Assembly (NCBI RefSeq): GCF_007197645.1
Contig: NZ_VKGK01000048.1
Coordinates: 1-34,356, forward strand
Origin: Shewanella hanedai
GTDB taxonomy: Bacteria; Pseudomonadota; Gammaproteobacteria; Enterobacterales; Shewanellaceae
Length of the DNA: 34,356 nt
Direction: 5' to 3'
The translations under genes and the position numbers were made by a program. Every line of letters begins with the position of its first letter. Within the stretch, counting starts at the first letter, position 1. Below the pieces are notes generated by a model. The model worked only from the letters and a program-made list of their open reading frames with translations, was not told the DNA's origin and ran no database searches. Below, piece by piece: positions 24,686 through 33,056 of the stretch.

Positions 24686-25072
24686 ATGCAAACACCCTAT
24701 AACACCCCTGGAGCTTTAGGCTGGCATGAGTTGACTTCTAACTCTTGTGAGGATGCATTTAGCTTCTATGGAGCAGTGTTTGGTTGGACATTTAAAACCA
24801 TGCAAACATCACATGGCCCCTATCACATCATTGAAAATGAAGGTGAGAAAATAGGAGGCATTGCCCCAAATCCTTGCCCAGAACAAGAAAGCCACTGGAC
24901 GAGCTATGTCACCGTAAAAGATGTTGATGAGGTCGCGATTAAAGTCATATCTTTGGGAGGAGAACTGCTTTATGGACCAGAAGATATTCCAGAAGTCGGT
25001 AGGCTCTGTTGGATCAAAGATCCTCAAGGGGCAATCATAGCGGCAATCACTTACCATAAAGCTGATAAGTGA
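24686..25072 (+). CDS. VOC family protein (glyoxalase-like)
   Basis: 129 residues from ATG 24686 (MQTPYNTPGALGWHELTSNS). GGAG lies 6 nt upstream; earlier in-frame starts at 24641 and 24680 are poorer. It has two beta-alpha-beta-beta-beta halves: GWHELTSNSCEDAFSFYGAV, FGWTFK and the central IGGIAPNP, then HWTSYVTVKDVDE and WIKDPQGAIIAAITYH. The usual metal ligands His/Glu are partly visible, but the substrate cannot be assigned. It is similar in type, not sequence, to the frameshifted VOC gene 1.7 kb away. Confidence 0.88.
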   Translation: MQTPYNTPGALGWHELTSNSCEDAFSFYGAVFGWTFKTMQTSHGPYHIIENEGEKIGGIAPNPCPEQESHWTSYVTVKDVDEVAIKVISLGGELLYGPEDIPEVGRLCWIKDPQGAIIAAITYHKADK

Positions 25073-25322
25073 CATTTAATACATAGTAAAAAGAGTATTA
25101 GCCTCCTTCTCGGCATGTTTTCCAAGCAATGCCTAACTGCTATACCAACATAATTGTGCATTATTGCATTTTCCACAAGACCTCCAAGGATGGAGGAGAT
25201 ACCTAAAACATACCTGTAACAGCCACAAGCAAATAAGCCTTATGAGTGAAAAAGATCATTGAACTTGATGTTAGATTGTTAACAATTAATCAGAGTCGAA
25301 CACTTGCGGCTATTCATCGTGA

Positions 25323-26342
25323 TTAACCTTCCCTGGGGGACAATCTCAAATCTATATAATCATAAGTGAGCGCGTGGATCCGATCCAGTGGCGTACCATT
25401 TAAGAATATTAACTGCTGCCCTTTGGTCACAAAACTTGGTTCACCACATAAGAAAATCCGTTGTGGAGAATCGGGTAATGTTTGACTGTCCATCTTGTGC
25501 ATATTCATCGCCACTTCAAATGGATCGCCAACTTCAACTCTTGTTGAACTGACCGCCTTTTCATCCATGTGATCGACACAGGCTAAATAGGTCATGTTTC
25601 GATGCTCTAACATCAACTTCAATAACTTATTATGATGATAGAGATCAGCAACATTTCTGGCTCCATGGTAGAGATATATCTCTCCTTTATGACCCTGAGA
25701 CAAGGCATCTCGCGCAATACCATATACGGGGCCTAAGCCAGTACCAGTACCAATTAATATCAGAGTGTCATTTCTATAACTTGCCTTATAGCAACAATCT
25801 CCCCAAGGCCCTTGAATTAACAAACTCTCACCAACACTGGCATGGTTGAATAACCAATCGCTAAATTGTCCGTTATATTTTCTTCGTATGTGTAACTCAA
25901 TCAGTTTTGAATCAGGATCATTGGTAATAGAGTAACTACGCGTTAGCCCATCAAAACGTCTTAGATTGATATATTGCCCGGCACTGTGGCGAAACTCTTC
26001 GGTAGGCTCAACTAATATTTTCACCACAGATTCAGAGAGGTACTGCTTCTCATGGATATGAGCTGAAACGAACAGGTTCTGAGCAATAATTGATTTAAGC
26101 TTCTGCCCAGCTGTTGGTTTACATAGACATGCACAGATATAAGCATCTGATTTGAGCTGAGTCGTTAGCCCCCGTTGTGCACCAGTAGGGAGATAGCCAC
26201 TCACATGCTGCACTAGACAGGTCTTACACGCTCCTTTTTTACAGGAGTATGTGACGGAATGCCCATGACGGATCAAGGCATCAAGTACGGTTTCACCTTT
26301 GATGGATTCAACACTTTGTTCATCGAAATAAAATCGTGTCAT
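25323..26342 (-). CDS. 2Fe-2S ferredoxin / FAD-NAD(P)H oxidoreductase
   Basis: 339 residues. The N-terminal plant-type ferredoxin domain has ligands C-x4-C-x2-C in SCKKGACKTC and a fourth Cys in ICACLC (about 70-74). The FAD-binding domain shows the RSYSITN motif (about 145), and the NAD(P)-binding domain has LILIGTGTGLGPVYGIARDAL and ends with the IFLCGEPSFV segment. The layout is that of reductase components of ring-hydroxylating or monooxygenase systems (ferredoxin first). No oxygenase partner is adjacent, so the electron acceptor is unknown. Confidence 0.88.
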   Translation of the reverse strand: MTRFYFDEQSVESIKGETVLDALIRHGHSVTYSCKKGACKTCLVQHVSGYLPTGAQRGLTTQLKSDAYICACLCKPTAGQKLKSIIAQNLFVSAHIHEKQYLSESVVKILVEPTEEFRHSAGQYINLRRFDGLTRSYSITNDPDSKLIELHIRRKYNGQFSDWLFNHASVGESLLIQGPWGDCCYKASYRNDTLILIGTGTGLGPVYGIARDALSQGHKGEIYLYHGARNVADLYHHNKLLKLMLEHRNMTYLACVDHMDEKAVSSTRVEVGDPFEVAMNMHKMDSQTLPDSPQRIFLCGEPSFVTKGQQLIFLNGTPLDRIHALTYDYIDLRLSPREG

Positions 26343-26495
26343 CGTTTAGGTTGCCTAATCAGCTGATTTGTTGGTATTGACTTCAAAAAAAGATAAATCA
26401 AACTGTTTGAAGTCATTGATAATGGCTATTTATATGCTATAAATTTAGGTAAAATGCCCACTCTATAAAAATCTCTATATTCGATTAAGGTAAGT

Positions 26496-29400
26496 ATGTC
26501 CGCTAAACCCAAAAAAGCGATAAATTTGAGAAAAATGTATCGTCAACTTCCTCGGTACCAACAATATTTAACTATTGTGTTAGCGATTTACCTCTCCTTT
26601 ATTACCTTACTCGGCCTCGTCGTTCCTTACATTGCCTTGCAACAAATTCCAGCTCAACTAAGCACCTTGGTAAAAAGACCGGTCAGCTTAGGGGATGTCT
26701 CAATCAATCCTTTTAACTTGCACGTCTCATTATTGGATCTTCACCTCTTTGAAGAGAATAAAACAGACTTTACTGGATTTGCTGAACTCAGCTTCGAACT
26801 CAGTTTTTGGCACTCGCTTATTAACGGTGCTATCAGCATCAAAGACGTCTCTTTAATCCGTCCTTACTTGCTAGCTGAACGATTAAATCAAAATGTGGGT
26901 GCAGAGTTCAATTTCTCTGACATCATCAATGAGCTAACCAAAAAGGAGGCTGACGCCAATACAGTCAAAGCTCCTCCGACTGAACTGCCTCACATCATGG
27001 TCAACAAGTTAGCCATTGTCAGTGCCAATGTTAAGTACACTGACATGCTAACAGATAGTCAATTAAACTATCCGGATATCAACCTTAGCATCGAAGGTTT
27101 CGACACGTTAAAAGAGCTTGATAGCCAACAAGATGCATCGAATCGATTTTCAATCCGTCTACGCGGTAAGAACGGAGGCGAAATTGCCACTCAAGGTCAG
27201 CTTCAACTGGCACCGTTAAATGTCATCGGCGCCGTGCAATTAAATGCCATTGCCTTACCAGATTTTTGGTCATTTATTTCTGACGAGTTTCAAGCTCATT
27301 TAGACTCAGGTAAGTTTGATTTCAGCACTGATTTTGCATTATCGAGCAATCCAGCTTCAGCCGACAATCCAATTGAACTCACGACCAGTAATGGGCAATT
27401 TGCACTAAGGGATATCGTTTTTACACATGACAAGCGCTCCCTACTCTCTTTGCCATTATTTGCCGCAGAAAATATAGCTTTAGACCTTAACCATAAGCAG
27501 GTAAAAATTTCACGCCTTTACAGTGAAGAATTCACTTTAGCTAGCCGAATTTCAGCGGATGGACTCGATCTTGTCCCGCTTTTCATGCCTAATTTTATCT
27601 CGACTCAGGCAACAAAACAGACAAGGGCAACTCAGTCCACAGCTCCCAAAGAAACGAAAAGTGAAATTACACCTGCAAGTGAAGAGTCAGTGCTTACTGA
27701 AACTGATAAGCCAAAGGTTAATGCTGAACCAACTTGGTCAGTCATTGTCGATAAAGTTGAACTAAAAGACTTTGATATCAAGGTAAATGAAAGCTTAGTG
27801 TCGAACAACACAGTGTGGCAGATTGCCCCACTGAACCTTGTGACAGGTAAAATCTATTCAGATCTTCGCGATCCAGTACAATACCGACTTGATTTTTCCA
27901 TCAATGATCAAGGTAAATTTGAGTCTAACGGAGCAGTAGATCTTAAACAGCAACACATAGAAAGTGCCGTTCAACTCACTGACTTTTCCTTGCCGCAACT
28001 ACAAACTTATCTCGCCCCTTATCTAAACATCACCCTTGAACAGGGTGAGTTGAGTATTGAAGGGCAAGTTAAGGCCAGTTCAGCCGATGACATCACCTTT
28101 ATCGGCGACAGTACTATCAAGGCGTTATCAATCAAAGATAATGTGCAGAATAAAACTTTGTTGAAATGGCAATCCATGGCCATAAGCAAGATTAATTTAG
28201 ATCAACAACAGCACTTGTTATCCATTGACTCAGTAGACTTCGTCAAACCTTACAGTCGACTCATCATTGCTAAAGACAGAACCACCAATATTGGCGGGTT
28301 ACTGATTGAGCAACCTAAGCTTAATCAAAACGTAGATCAGAGTACTAAACTCGACAAGTCTGGAGAGAAAAAACTTAAACTTGTTATCGGTAAGCTTGGT
28401 TTTAGCCAAGGTTCTACCTTCTTCGCTGATAACTCCCTTACCCCCAATTTTGCTGCTAGCATTGAGCAATTAGAGGGAGAAATTAGCCAGCTTTCCTCAA
28501 CATCAACCAAGCCCGCTAAAGTCGATATCAAAGGTAAAATAGATAAATATGCCCCTGTTACATTAAAGGGAGAAATAAATCCCTTACTGGCGATGCCTTA
28601 TCTAGATTTGGCCCTTAAATTTGCCAATGTCGAGCTGACCTCAGTCAACCCATATTCAGGTACTTACGCAGGCTACTATATTGATAAAGGCCAACTCTCT
28701 ATCGATTTGGACTATCAATTAAAAGATAATCAACTATTGGGCAGCAACCATATGGTGGTCGATCAACTCACCTTAGGGGAACCTAGCGACAGTGGCTTAG
28801 CCACAGGCTTGCCCGTTACGTTAGCCATTGCACTACTGCAGGATAGACACGGCGTAATCGATCTTGGACTTGAAGTTTCCGGCGATCTTAATTCACCAGA
28901 ATTTAGCTTTGGCAGCATCATTTTGAACGCATTTACCAATCTGATCACTAAAGCCGTCACAGCACCATTTAGTCTACTTTCAGGGCTATTTGGTGATCAT
29001 GAATCTTTGGACAGCATAGAGTTCGAACCCGGCTTGGCAGTGATCAGCGATAAAGAAGCGACTAAGCTCAGTACATTAACCAGCGCATTGATAGAAAGGC
29101 CAAAACTCACATTGAGTATTGAGGGTGCGGTAGACCCAATGAATGACAGCCGTGAGCTTGAATCCTTCATGCTAAAGCAGAAACTTGCAGAGATTAGTCA
29201 CATCGAGGTAAGTGCAATGCCAACGCCATTAACGGCAAGCAACTTCCCGACCGAAGGCCCGTTATCACAAGCGCTTATCGCTCTGTTTGAAAATGAAGTG
29301 GGTGGTGTCGCTAATGACATCAAAACACAAATAATTGCGAAAAATGAGCAAGACGAAACCTTGAGCAGTGAACAAGTAATAAACACCCAATGGCATATCG

Positions 29401-29600
29401 CCCTGTACAATCAAGTACTGAACCAACAACAGGTCAATGAACAGATGTTGGGTAATTTAGCCAGTGAGCGAGCCTTAGCCGTTAAAGCCCACTTGGTGGA
29501 TATCAATAAGCTTGCCCCCTCTCGGATATTCTTGCTCGACAGCCGTATTGATATTAACCAAGACGCTGAGGAAGCGATATTGACCTTAGGTGCTGAATAA
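26496..29600 (+). CDS. DUF748 (AsmA-like superfamily) envelope protein
   Basis: 1034 residues. A cytoplasmic basic N-terminus is followed by one transmembrane segment (about 24-48, YLTIVLAIYLSFITLLGLVVPYI). The rest is long, beta-rich periplasmic sequence with AsmA/DUF748 features, such as LVKRPVSLGDVSINPFNLHVSL at the start and LTLGEPSDSGLATGLPVTLAIALLQD-type sequence late on, followed by GVIDLGLEVSGDL. A low-complexity linker (about 368-405) is rich in T/S/E/K. AsmA-like proteins are proposed to move lipids between membranes; that role here is inference. The stop lies 4 bp before a MITE, so its 3' untranslated region is the MITE. Confidence 0.88.
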   Translation: MSAKPKKAINLRKMYRQLPRYQQYLTIVLAIYLSFITLLGLVVPYIALQQIPAQLSTLVKRPVSLGDVSINPFNLHVSLLDLHLFEENKTDFTGFAELSFELSFWHSLINGAISIKDVSLIRPYLLAERLNQNVGAEFNFSDIINELTKKEADANTVKAPPTELPHIMVNKLAIVSANVKYTDMLTDSQLNYPDINLSIEGFDTLKELDSQQDASNRFSIRLRGKNGGEIATQGQLQLAPLNVIGAVQLNAIALPDFWSFISDEFQAHLDSGKFDFSTDFALSSNPASADNPIELTTSNGQFALRDIVFTHDKRSLLSLPLFAAENIALDLNHKQVKISRLYSEEFTLASRISADGLDLVPLFMPNFISTQATKQTRATQSTAPKETKSEITPASEESVLTETDKPKVNAEPTWSVIVDKVELKDFDIKVNESLVSNNTVWQIAPLNLVTGKIYSDLRDPVQYRLDFSINDQGKFESNGAVDLKQQHIESAVQLTDFSLPQLQTYLAPYLNITLEQGELSIEGQVKASSADDITFIGDSTIKALSIKDNVQNKTLLKWQSMAISKINLDQQQHLLSIDSVDFVKPYSRLIIAKDRTTNIGGLLIEQPKLNQNVDQSTKLDKSGEKKLKLVIGKLGFSQGSTFFADNSLTPNFAASIEQLEGEISQLSSTSTKPAKVDIKGKIDKYAPVTLKGEINPLLAMPYLDLALKFANVELTSVNPYSGTYAGYYIDKGQLSIDLDYQLKDNQLLGSNHMVVDQLTLGEPSDSGLATGLPVTLAIALLQDRHGVIDLGLEVSGDLNSPEFSFGSIILNAFTNLITKAVTAPFSLLSGLFGDHESLDSIEFEPGLAVISDKEATKLSTLTSALIERPKLTLSIEGAVDPMNDSRELESFMLKQKLAEISHIEVSAMPTPLTASNFPTEGPLSQALIALFENEVGGVANDIKTQIIAKNEQDETLSSEQVINTQWHIALYNQVLNQQQVNEQMLGNLASERALAVKAHLVDINKLAPSRIFLLDSRIDINQDAEEAILTLGAE

Positions 29601-29604
29601 CCTA

Positions 29605-29870
29605 ATACCAATCAGTATAAAGATTTGATCGCTCAGCGAGAGTTTAGCGGTCCAGAGGCAAGGCAACGAGTGAAGAGCATAGTTATTCTACGGTTAAGCT
29701 CGTTAACACAGGATCAGAACCGCTAAAACTCGCCTGTAAGGAGTGTTTTTGGCTGCCTATTTCTGCGTTGAATGAATTCACAAGGGAACAACCATTATCT
29801 CATCCATTCGCCTTGAATTAGTTTGCAAAAAAACACTCTGAGTAGATCAACTTCTTATACTGATTGGTAT
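29605..29870 (+). mobile_element. MITE copy A (266 bp)
   Basis: The terminal inverted repeats are ATACCAATCAGTATAA on the left and its reverse complement on the right. It is nearly identical to 33051-33317, with about 11 differences including one indel, in the same orientation. There is no coding capacity. Two internal inverted repeats are visible: GAGAGTTTAGCGG / CCGCTAAAACTC and GAGTGTTTTTGG / CAAAAAAACACTC. The outermost TA on each side could be the target duplication. It is inserted 4 bp after the DUF748 stop. Confidence 0.92.
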
Positions 29871-29873
29871 AAT
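29865..29873 (+). promoter_or_regulatory. extended -10 element at the MITE A right junction
   Basis: TGGTATAAT is formed from the MITE end TGGTAT plus flanking AAT. It is a perfect TGn-TATAAT extended -10 and needs no strong -35. It lies about 55 bp before the glutaredoxin-like start codon. Confidence 0.55.
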
Positions 29874-29928
29874 CTTGCTCTTGCATGGGTTACACTCTGG
29901 CCGATTTCGATTCTATCAGAGGTAACCC

Positions 29929-30285
29929 ATGTTTATTGTTCGTTGGTTTTTAGGTCGCATTATCTTACTGCTCAACTTTATCTTCACCCCGAAGAAGCTC
30001 AAACGTCCTTCGGATGAGCAATCTGTTATAGATGCAGCGACTCAGCAGTTAGCCTTATATCAATATAAAGCCTGTCCATTTTGCGTTAAAGTTCGCCGCG
30101 CAATGCGCAGACAAGGTTTAAACATCGCAACCTTAGATGCGAAGCAAGATCCACACAAAAGTACATTAGTGGATCAAGGCGGCCAGGCAAAAGTGCCGTG
30201 TCTGCGTATCGAAGAAGATGGTGTAACCCGTTGGATGTACGAGTCTTCAGAGATTATCAGCTATCTCGATAAGCGATTCGCATAA
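29929..30285 (+). CDS. Membrane-anchored glutaredoxin-like protein
   Basis: 118 residues. An N-terminal hydrophobic segment (about 3-19, IVRWFLGRIILLLNFIF) precedes a glutaredoxin/thioredoxin-fold domain with the dithiol active site CPFC (in YKACPFCVKVRRAM), the cis-proline segment AKVPCLRI, and the C-terminal GSH-binding-like MYESSEIISYLDKRF. It probably acts on the cytoplasmic face of the membrane. GAGG lies 6 nt before ATG 29929. It is convergent with the CBS gene and downstream of MITE A. Confidence 0.9.
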   Translation: MFIVRWFLGRIILLLNFIFTPKKLKRPSDEQSVIDAATQQLALYQYKACPFCVKVRRAMRRQGLNIATLDAKQDPHKSTLVDQGGQAKVPCLRIEEDGVTRWMYESSEIISYLDKRFA

Positions 30286-30295
30286 CAGCACATTT

Positions 30296-30340
30296 ATTCA
30301 AATAAAAAAGCGACCTTTAAGGTTGCTTTTTTATTTGAAT
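30296..30340. terminator. 45-bp near-perfect palindrome, shared terminator
   Basis: A core GCGACC / GGTTGC stem is extended by A and T tracts and by ATTCAAAT / ATTTGAAT into 22-bp arms (30296-30317 and 30319-30340). Symmetric A and T tracts suit termination of both convergent genes. Confidence 0.9.
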
Positions 30341-30349
30341 AAAGTCTCG

Positions 30350-30754
30350 CTAAATTTGAGCCATCATCCCTTTGAGCACCAAATCCTGATAACTCACTAA
30401 ACCCAAAATTTCACCATTTTCAATAACGGGCGCTTTAGAGATACGCAACCGCTCAAATAAACGTGCACAATAGCGTACATCCATCCCAGCGCTGACCGAC
30501 AACACAGGTTTAAGCATTATTTCGTAAATATTGACGCGTTCAGGCGCCCTATCTTTCGCCAATACTTGTTTGGCAATGTCACTCATCAATACAATGCCAT
30601 ATTCGTCATTCTCATGACGTTTATTCACAAACAACACTTTTACATCTTGCTCTATCGCATGTTTAACCGCATCGGCGACAGTATGAAGTCCATCAACCAT
30701 CACAAATTTATTCGTCATCACATCTGAGTTTCGAACTAGTTTTCGCTGACTCAT
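30350..30754 (-). CDS. CBS-pair protein of the DUF1538/PII operon
   Basis: 134 residues forming one Bateman module. CBS1 is about 10-65 (VMTNKFVMVDGLHTVADAV, YGIVLMSDIAKQVL) and CBS2 about 78-134 (MLKPVLSVSAGMDVRYCARL, APVIENGEILGLVSYQDLV). Such pairs bind adenine nucleotides and control enzymes or transporters. No other domain is attached. Its ATG overlaps the stop of the PII-like gene by 4 nt, so the two are translationally coupled. It is last in the operon. Confidence 0.92.
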   Translation of the reverse strand: MSQRKLVRNSDVMTNKFVMVDGLHTVADAVKHAIEQDVKVLFVNKRHENDEYGIVLMSDIAKQVLAKDRAPERVNIYEIMLKPVLSVSAGMDVRYCARLFERLRISKAPVIENGEILGLVSYQDLVLKGMMAQI

Positions 30755-31101
30755 ATATCATCCTCAATATCTTTACTGATCTCTCGTACTTGATGTGCGA
30801 CACCCACTGCATCTTCAACATCTATCTGGATGGCAATCCCTTGACCGGGGTTTGTATCAAACTCGCCAACTCTGTTAATCGTTTCAAGAATAGAACGGCT
30901 TTTATGCTCTTCAACTAAAAATAGCACCACATCTCGCTGTACATCTAATGTGAGTCCCATAAAAGTCTTCTTCTTCTCTATCCCCTCACCTCTGGCATGG
31001 TTGATCACGGTAGCACCGGTCGCGCCAGCCTTTCTCGCCGCATCAAGAATGCGATTTGTCATGCCATCATCAATAAAGGCAATAATGAGTTTAAAACGCA
31101 T
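30751..31101 (-). CDS. PII-like (GlnB-superfamily) signalling protein
   Basis: 116 residues with a ferredoxin-like fold of PII length. The first strand is MRFKLIIAFIDDGMTNRILDAARKAGATG, like the start of GlnB. The T-loop region (about 36-55) is GEGIEKKKTFMGL and lacks the uridylylated Tyr51. The second half, FLVEEHKSRSILETI and NPGQGIAIQIDVEDAVGV, replaces the canonical B- and C-loop motifs. It is therefore a divergent PII-like protein, not GlnB/GlnK. GAGGAG precedes the ATG. It overlaps the CBS gene by 4 nt and lies 107 nt after two DUF1538 genes. Confidence 0.85.
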   Translation of the reverse strand: MRFKLIIAFIDDGMTNRILDAARKAGATGATVINHARGEGIEKKKTFMGLTLDVQRDVVLFLVEEHKSRSILETINRVGEFDTNPGQGIAIQIDVEDAVGVAHQVREISKDIEDDI

Positions 31102-31208
31102 CGTTAACTCCTCATAATCTTCAATACTTAACCTTTAATACTTAAGTTACTTGGTATTTTTTTACTTGAGTAACTGCGCAGCTCTTTAGTTCTGAGGCCG
31201 CAATTGGG

Positions 31209-32000
31209 TCAAGACATATTGTTCTGCTTTTTTAACGCGCGTCTTTTATTCAACGCATCGACAATCTGTGCATATCCCATAACACTGATCATAGGAAAGA
31301 GGCTGGCAAAAGCGATTAAACCAAACCCATCGATTAAAGGATTACGCCCTTCAACATTGGTCGCCAATCCTAAGCCTAATGCAGCCACTAAAGGTACGGT
31401 GACAGTCGAGGTTGTCACCCCACCAGAATCATAAGCCAAAGGTACAATCATCTTAGGAGCATAAAAAGTTTGAACTACCACAATGATATAACCTCCCATA
31501 ATGTAGTATTGAATAGGATCCCCTACTACAATTCGAAAACACCCTAACGCAATACCAAAAGAAACCCCGATAGCCACTGAAATACGTAATCCCTGAACAC
31601 TAATAGCACCTGCTGAGACTTCGTTGGCCTTTATTGCCACTGCGATTAAGGATGGCTCTGCGATGGTGGTACTAAAACCAATTGCCGCAGCAAAGATGTA
31701 CACCCATAGATAATCTTGCCAAATAATGGTTTCATCTGGGCCCAAATTAGGATGAATAAACTCAACTGAAGTCAACTGCTCAGCCATACTCTCACCAATA
31801 GGAAAAAGCGCGAGCTCCAGCCCGACTAAAAACAGGGTGAGTCCTACAATCACATAGAAAAAACCTAGCACTACCTTATGCCAGTTGGCAATGGGACGTT
31901 TTAACACTCCAAGCTGAAAACCAAACAGAATGACAGCAATTGGGATCACGTCCCTTGCGGTTAGTAACAAGGTGTCGAATAATCCGTAAAGCACTTCCAT
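31209..32000 (-). CDS. DUF1538 membrane protein, second paralogue
   Basis: 263 residues with about seven hydrophobic segments. Motifs shared with the upstream gene are FLVGLELALFPIGES, FSTTIAEPSLIAVA (about 109-122), AYDSGGVTTSTVTVPL (189-204) and GRNPLIDGFGLIAFASL. It differs by a longer loop at about 78-97 and a basic tail (NKRRALKKQNN). Its ATG overlaps the stop of the first paralogue by 1 nt (TAATG), so the two products are probably made in equal amounts and may form a heteromer. Pfam gives no function for DUF1538; the conserved Ser/Thr-rich membrane motifs suggest ion or solute transport (inference). Confidence 0.9.
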   Translation of the reverse strand: MEVLYGLFDTLLLTARDVIPIAVILFGFQLGVLKRPIANWHKVVLGFFYVIVGLTLFLVGLELALFPIGESMAEQLTSVEFIHPNLGPDETIIWQDYLWVYIFAAAIGFSTTIAEPSLIAVAIKANEVSAGAISVQGLRISVAIGVSFGIALGCFRIVVGDPIQYYIMGGYIIVVVQTFYAPKMIVPLAYDSGGVTTSTVTVPLVAALGLGLATNVEGRNPLIDGFGLIAFASLFPMISVMGYAQIVDALNKRRALKKQNNMS

Positions 32001-32734
32001 TAAAAGACCACCATGCCGTAAATCAGCACAAAAATCATCGGCGTTAAGCTCGCAAAAGCAATCAAGCCAAAACCATCTAGCATGGGATTTCTCCCCTTAA
32101 TCACACTGGCTAAACCAACTCCTAGTGCCGTCACTAGCGGTACCGTGATAGTCGATGTCGTCACGCCACCTGAATCATAAGCAATACCTATGATGCTATC
32201 AGGGGCAAAAGTGGTCAGCACCATCACGATAATATAGCCACCAATGATTAAATAATGGATAGGCCAGCCTTTTAATATCCTCACCACTCCTAACAAGATG
32301 GCTAACCCCACCGCTATTGCCACAGTAAACCTAAGTCCCATCGCATAGCTATTCATTGACGCCTCATCCGGCTTAATAGCCCCTGCATCAGCCGCCACTT
32401 GCGCCGCTTCATTCGCCACAGCCGTTAAAGCGGGTTCTGCCAATGTGGTGCCAAAACCCAAAGAGAATGAAAACAGCACCAACCAGAATACACTGCCTTT
32501 ACGAGCAAGCGCTTGAGCCAGAGATTCGCCTATCGGGAACAGACCCATTTCGAGTCCAAATACAAAGAAGGTCAAACCAAATACGATAAAGACAAGCCCA
32601 ATCATGATTGAAGCGAGATCTGCAGGGGCTTGTTGCAAGATAAAAATCTCAAAGAAACTCACGACCAATATAATGGGAATAAGGTCTTTAAAACTCGACA
32701 ACAAAGATTGAAGCAGTTTGAAAATAGCAGGCAT
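32000..32734 (-). CDS. DUF1538 membrane protein, first paralogue
   Basis: 244 residues from ATG 32734 (MPAIFKLLQSLLSSFKDL), with GGAG 5 nt upstream; the in-frame codon at 32767 is less likely. About seven transmembrane segments. Motifs are FVFGLEMGLFPIGES (57-71), FGTTLAEPALTAVA (94-107), AYDSGGVTTSTITVPL (185-200) and GRNPMLDGFGLIAFASL (214-230). By eye it is well over 40% identical to the second paralogue within these blocks. It is the first gene of a minus-strand operon DUF1538-DUF1538-PII-CBS. Confidence 0.9.
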   Translation of the reverse strand: MPAIFKLLQSLLSSFKDLIPIILVVSFFEIFILQQAPADLASIMIGLVFIVFGLTFFVFGLEMGLFPIGESLAQALARKGSVFWLVLFSFSLGFGTTLAEPALTAVANEAAQVAADAGAIKPDEASMNSYAMGLRFTVAIAVGLAILLGVVRILKGWPIHYLIIGGYIIVMVLTTFAPDSIIGIAYDSGGVTTSTITVPLVTALGVGLASVIKGRNPMLDGFGLIAFASLTPMIFVLIYGMVVF

Positions 32735-33050
32735 TAACACTCCATGTGTAAACACGCAAAAAATCATAAAATAGAGCGAATAAGCTAAACCTCAACCTTA
32801 TATTTGCTCTCACAGCGTTCAACAGTCCAGTGAACCTAGGTTAATTTAGTGTGCCACCAGACAAGTAAATAGCAACAACTAATCAACATTAGTTGTTCTT
32901 TTGTTGAGCAAAATCAAGTTTATTCCTGCTTATATAGATTAGGACGCTGAAGGTAAAAACTTGTCAGTTTGATGCCAACCCGTGGCGAATTGAGTTATGC
33001 TGCAATAATCATGTAAGTAATGTCGTGGTTAAATGCGCGGTTTTAATATT
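32735..33050. other. gene-free leader of the DUF1538 operon
   Basis: No ORF is supported. It holds a 10-bp palindrome AACCTAGGTT (about 32834-32843) and a perfect 10-bp-arm hairpin AACAACTAAT / ATTAGTTGTT with loop CAAC (32874-32897). These could be operators or leader structure. The left end of MITE B begins at 33051. Confidence 0.6.
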
Positions 33051-33056
33051 ATACCA
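33048..33056 (-). promoter_or_regulatory. extended -10 element at the MITE B left junction
   Basis: On the minus strand the outward-reading MITE end TGGTAT plus flanking AAT gives TGGTATAAT, a perfect TGn-TATAAT. It points to the DUF1538 operon, whose first start codon is about 315 bp away. Confidence 0.45.

Noticed and set aside
25140..25200. TATACCAACATAA and the small CCTCCA/TGGAGG hairpin after the VOC gene, as another MITE end or a terminator
   Set aside because: The similarity to the MITE end is short and broken, and the hairpin has no T tract.
29823..30017. 64-codon plus-strand ORF overlapping the right end of MITE A and the start of the glutaredoxin-like gene
   Set aside because: It runs out of the MITE and overlaps the glutaredoxin-like gene in another frame, with no ribosome site and no family resemblance.
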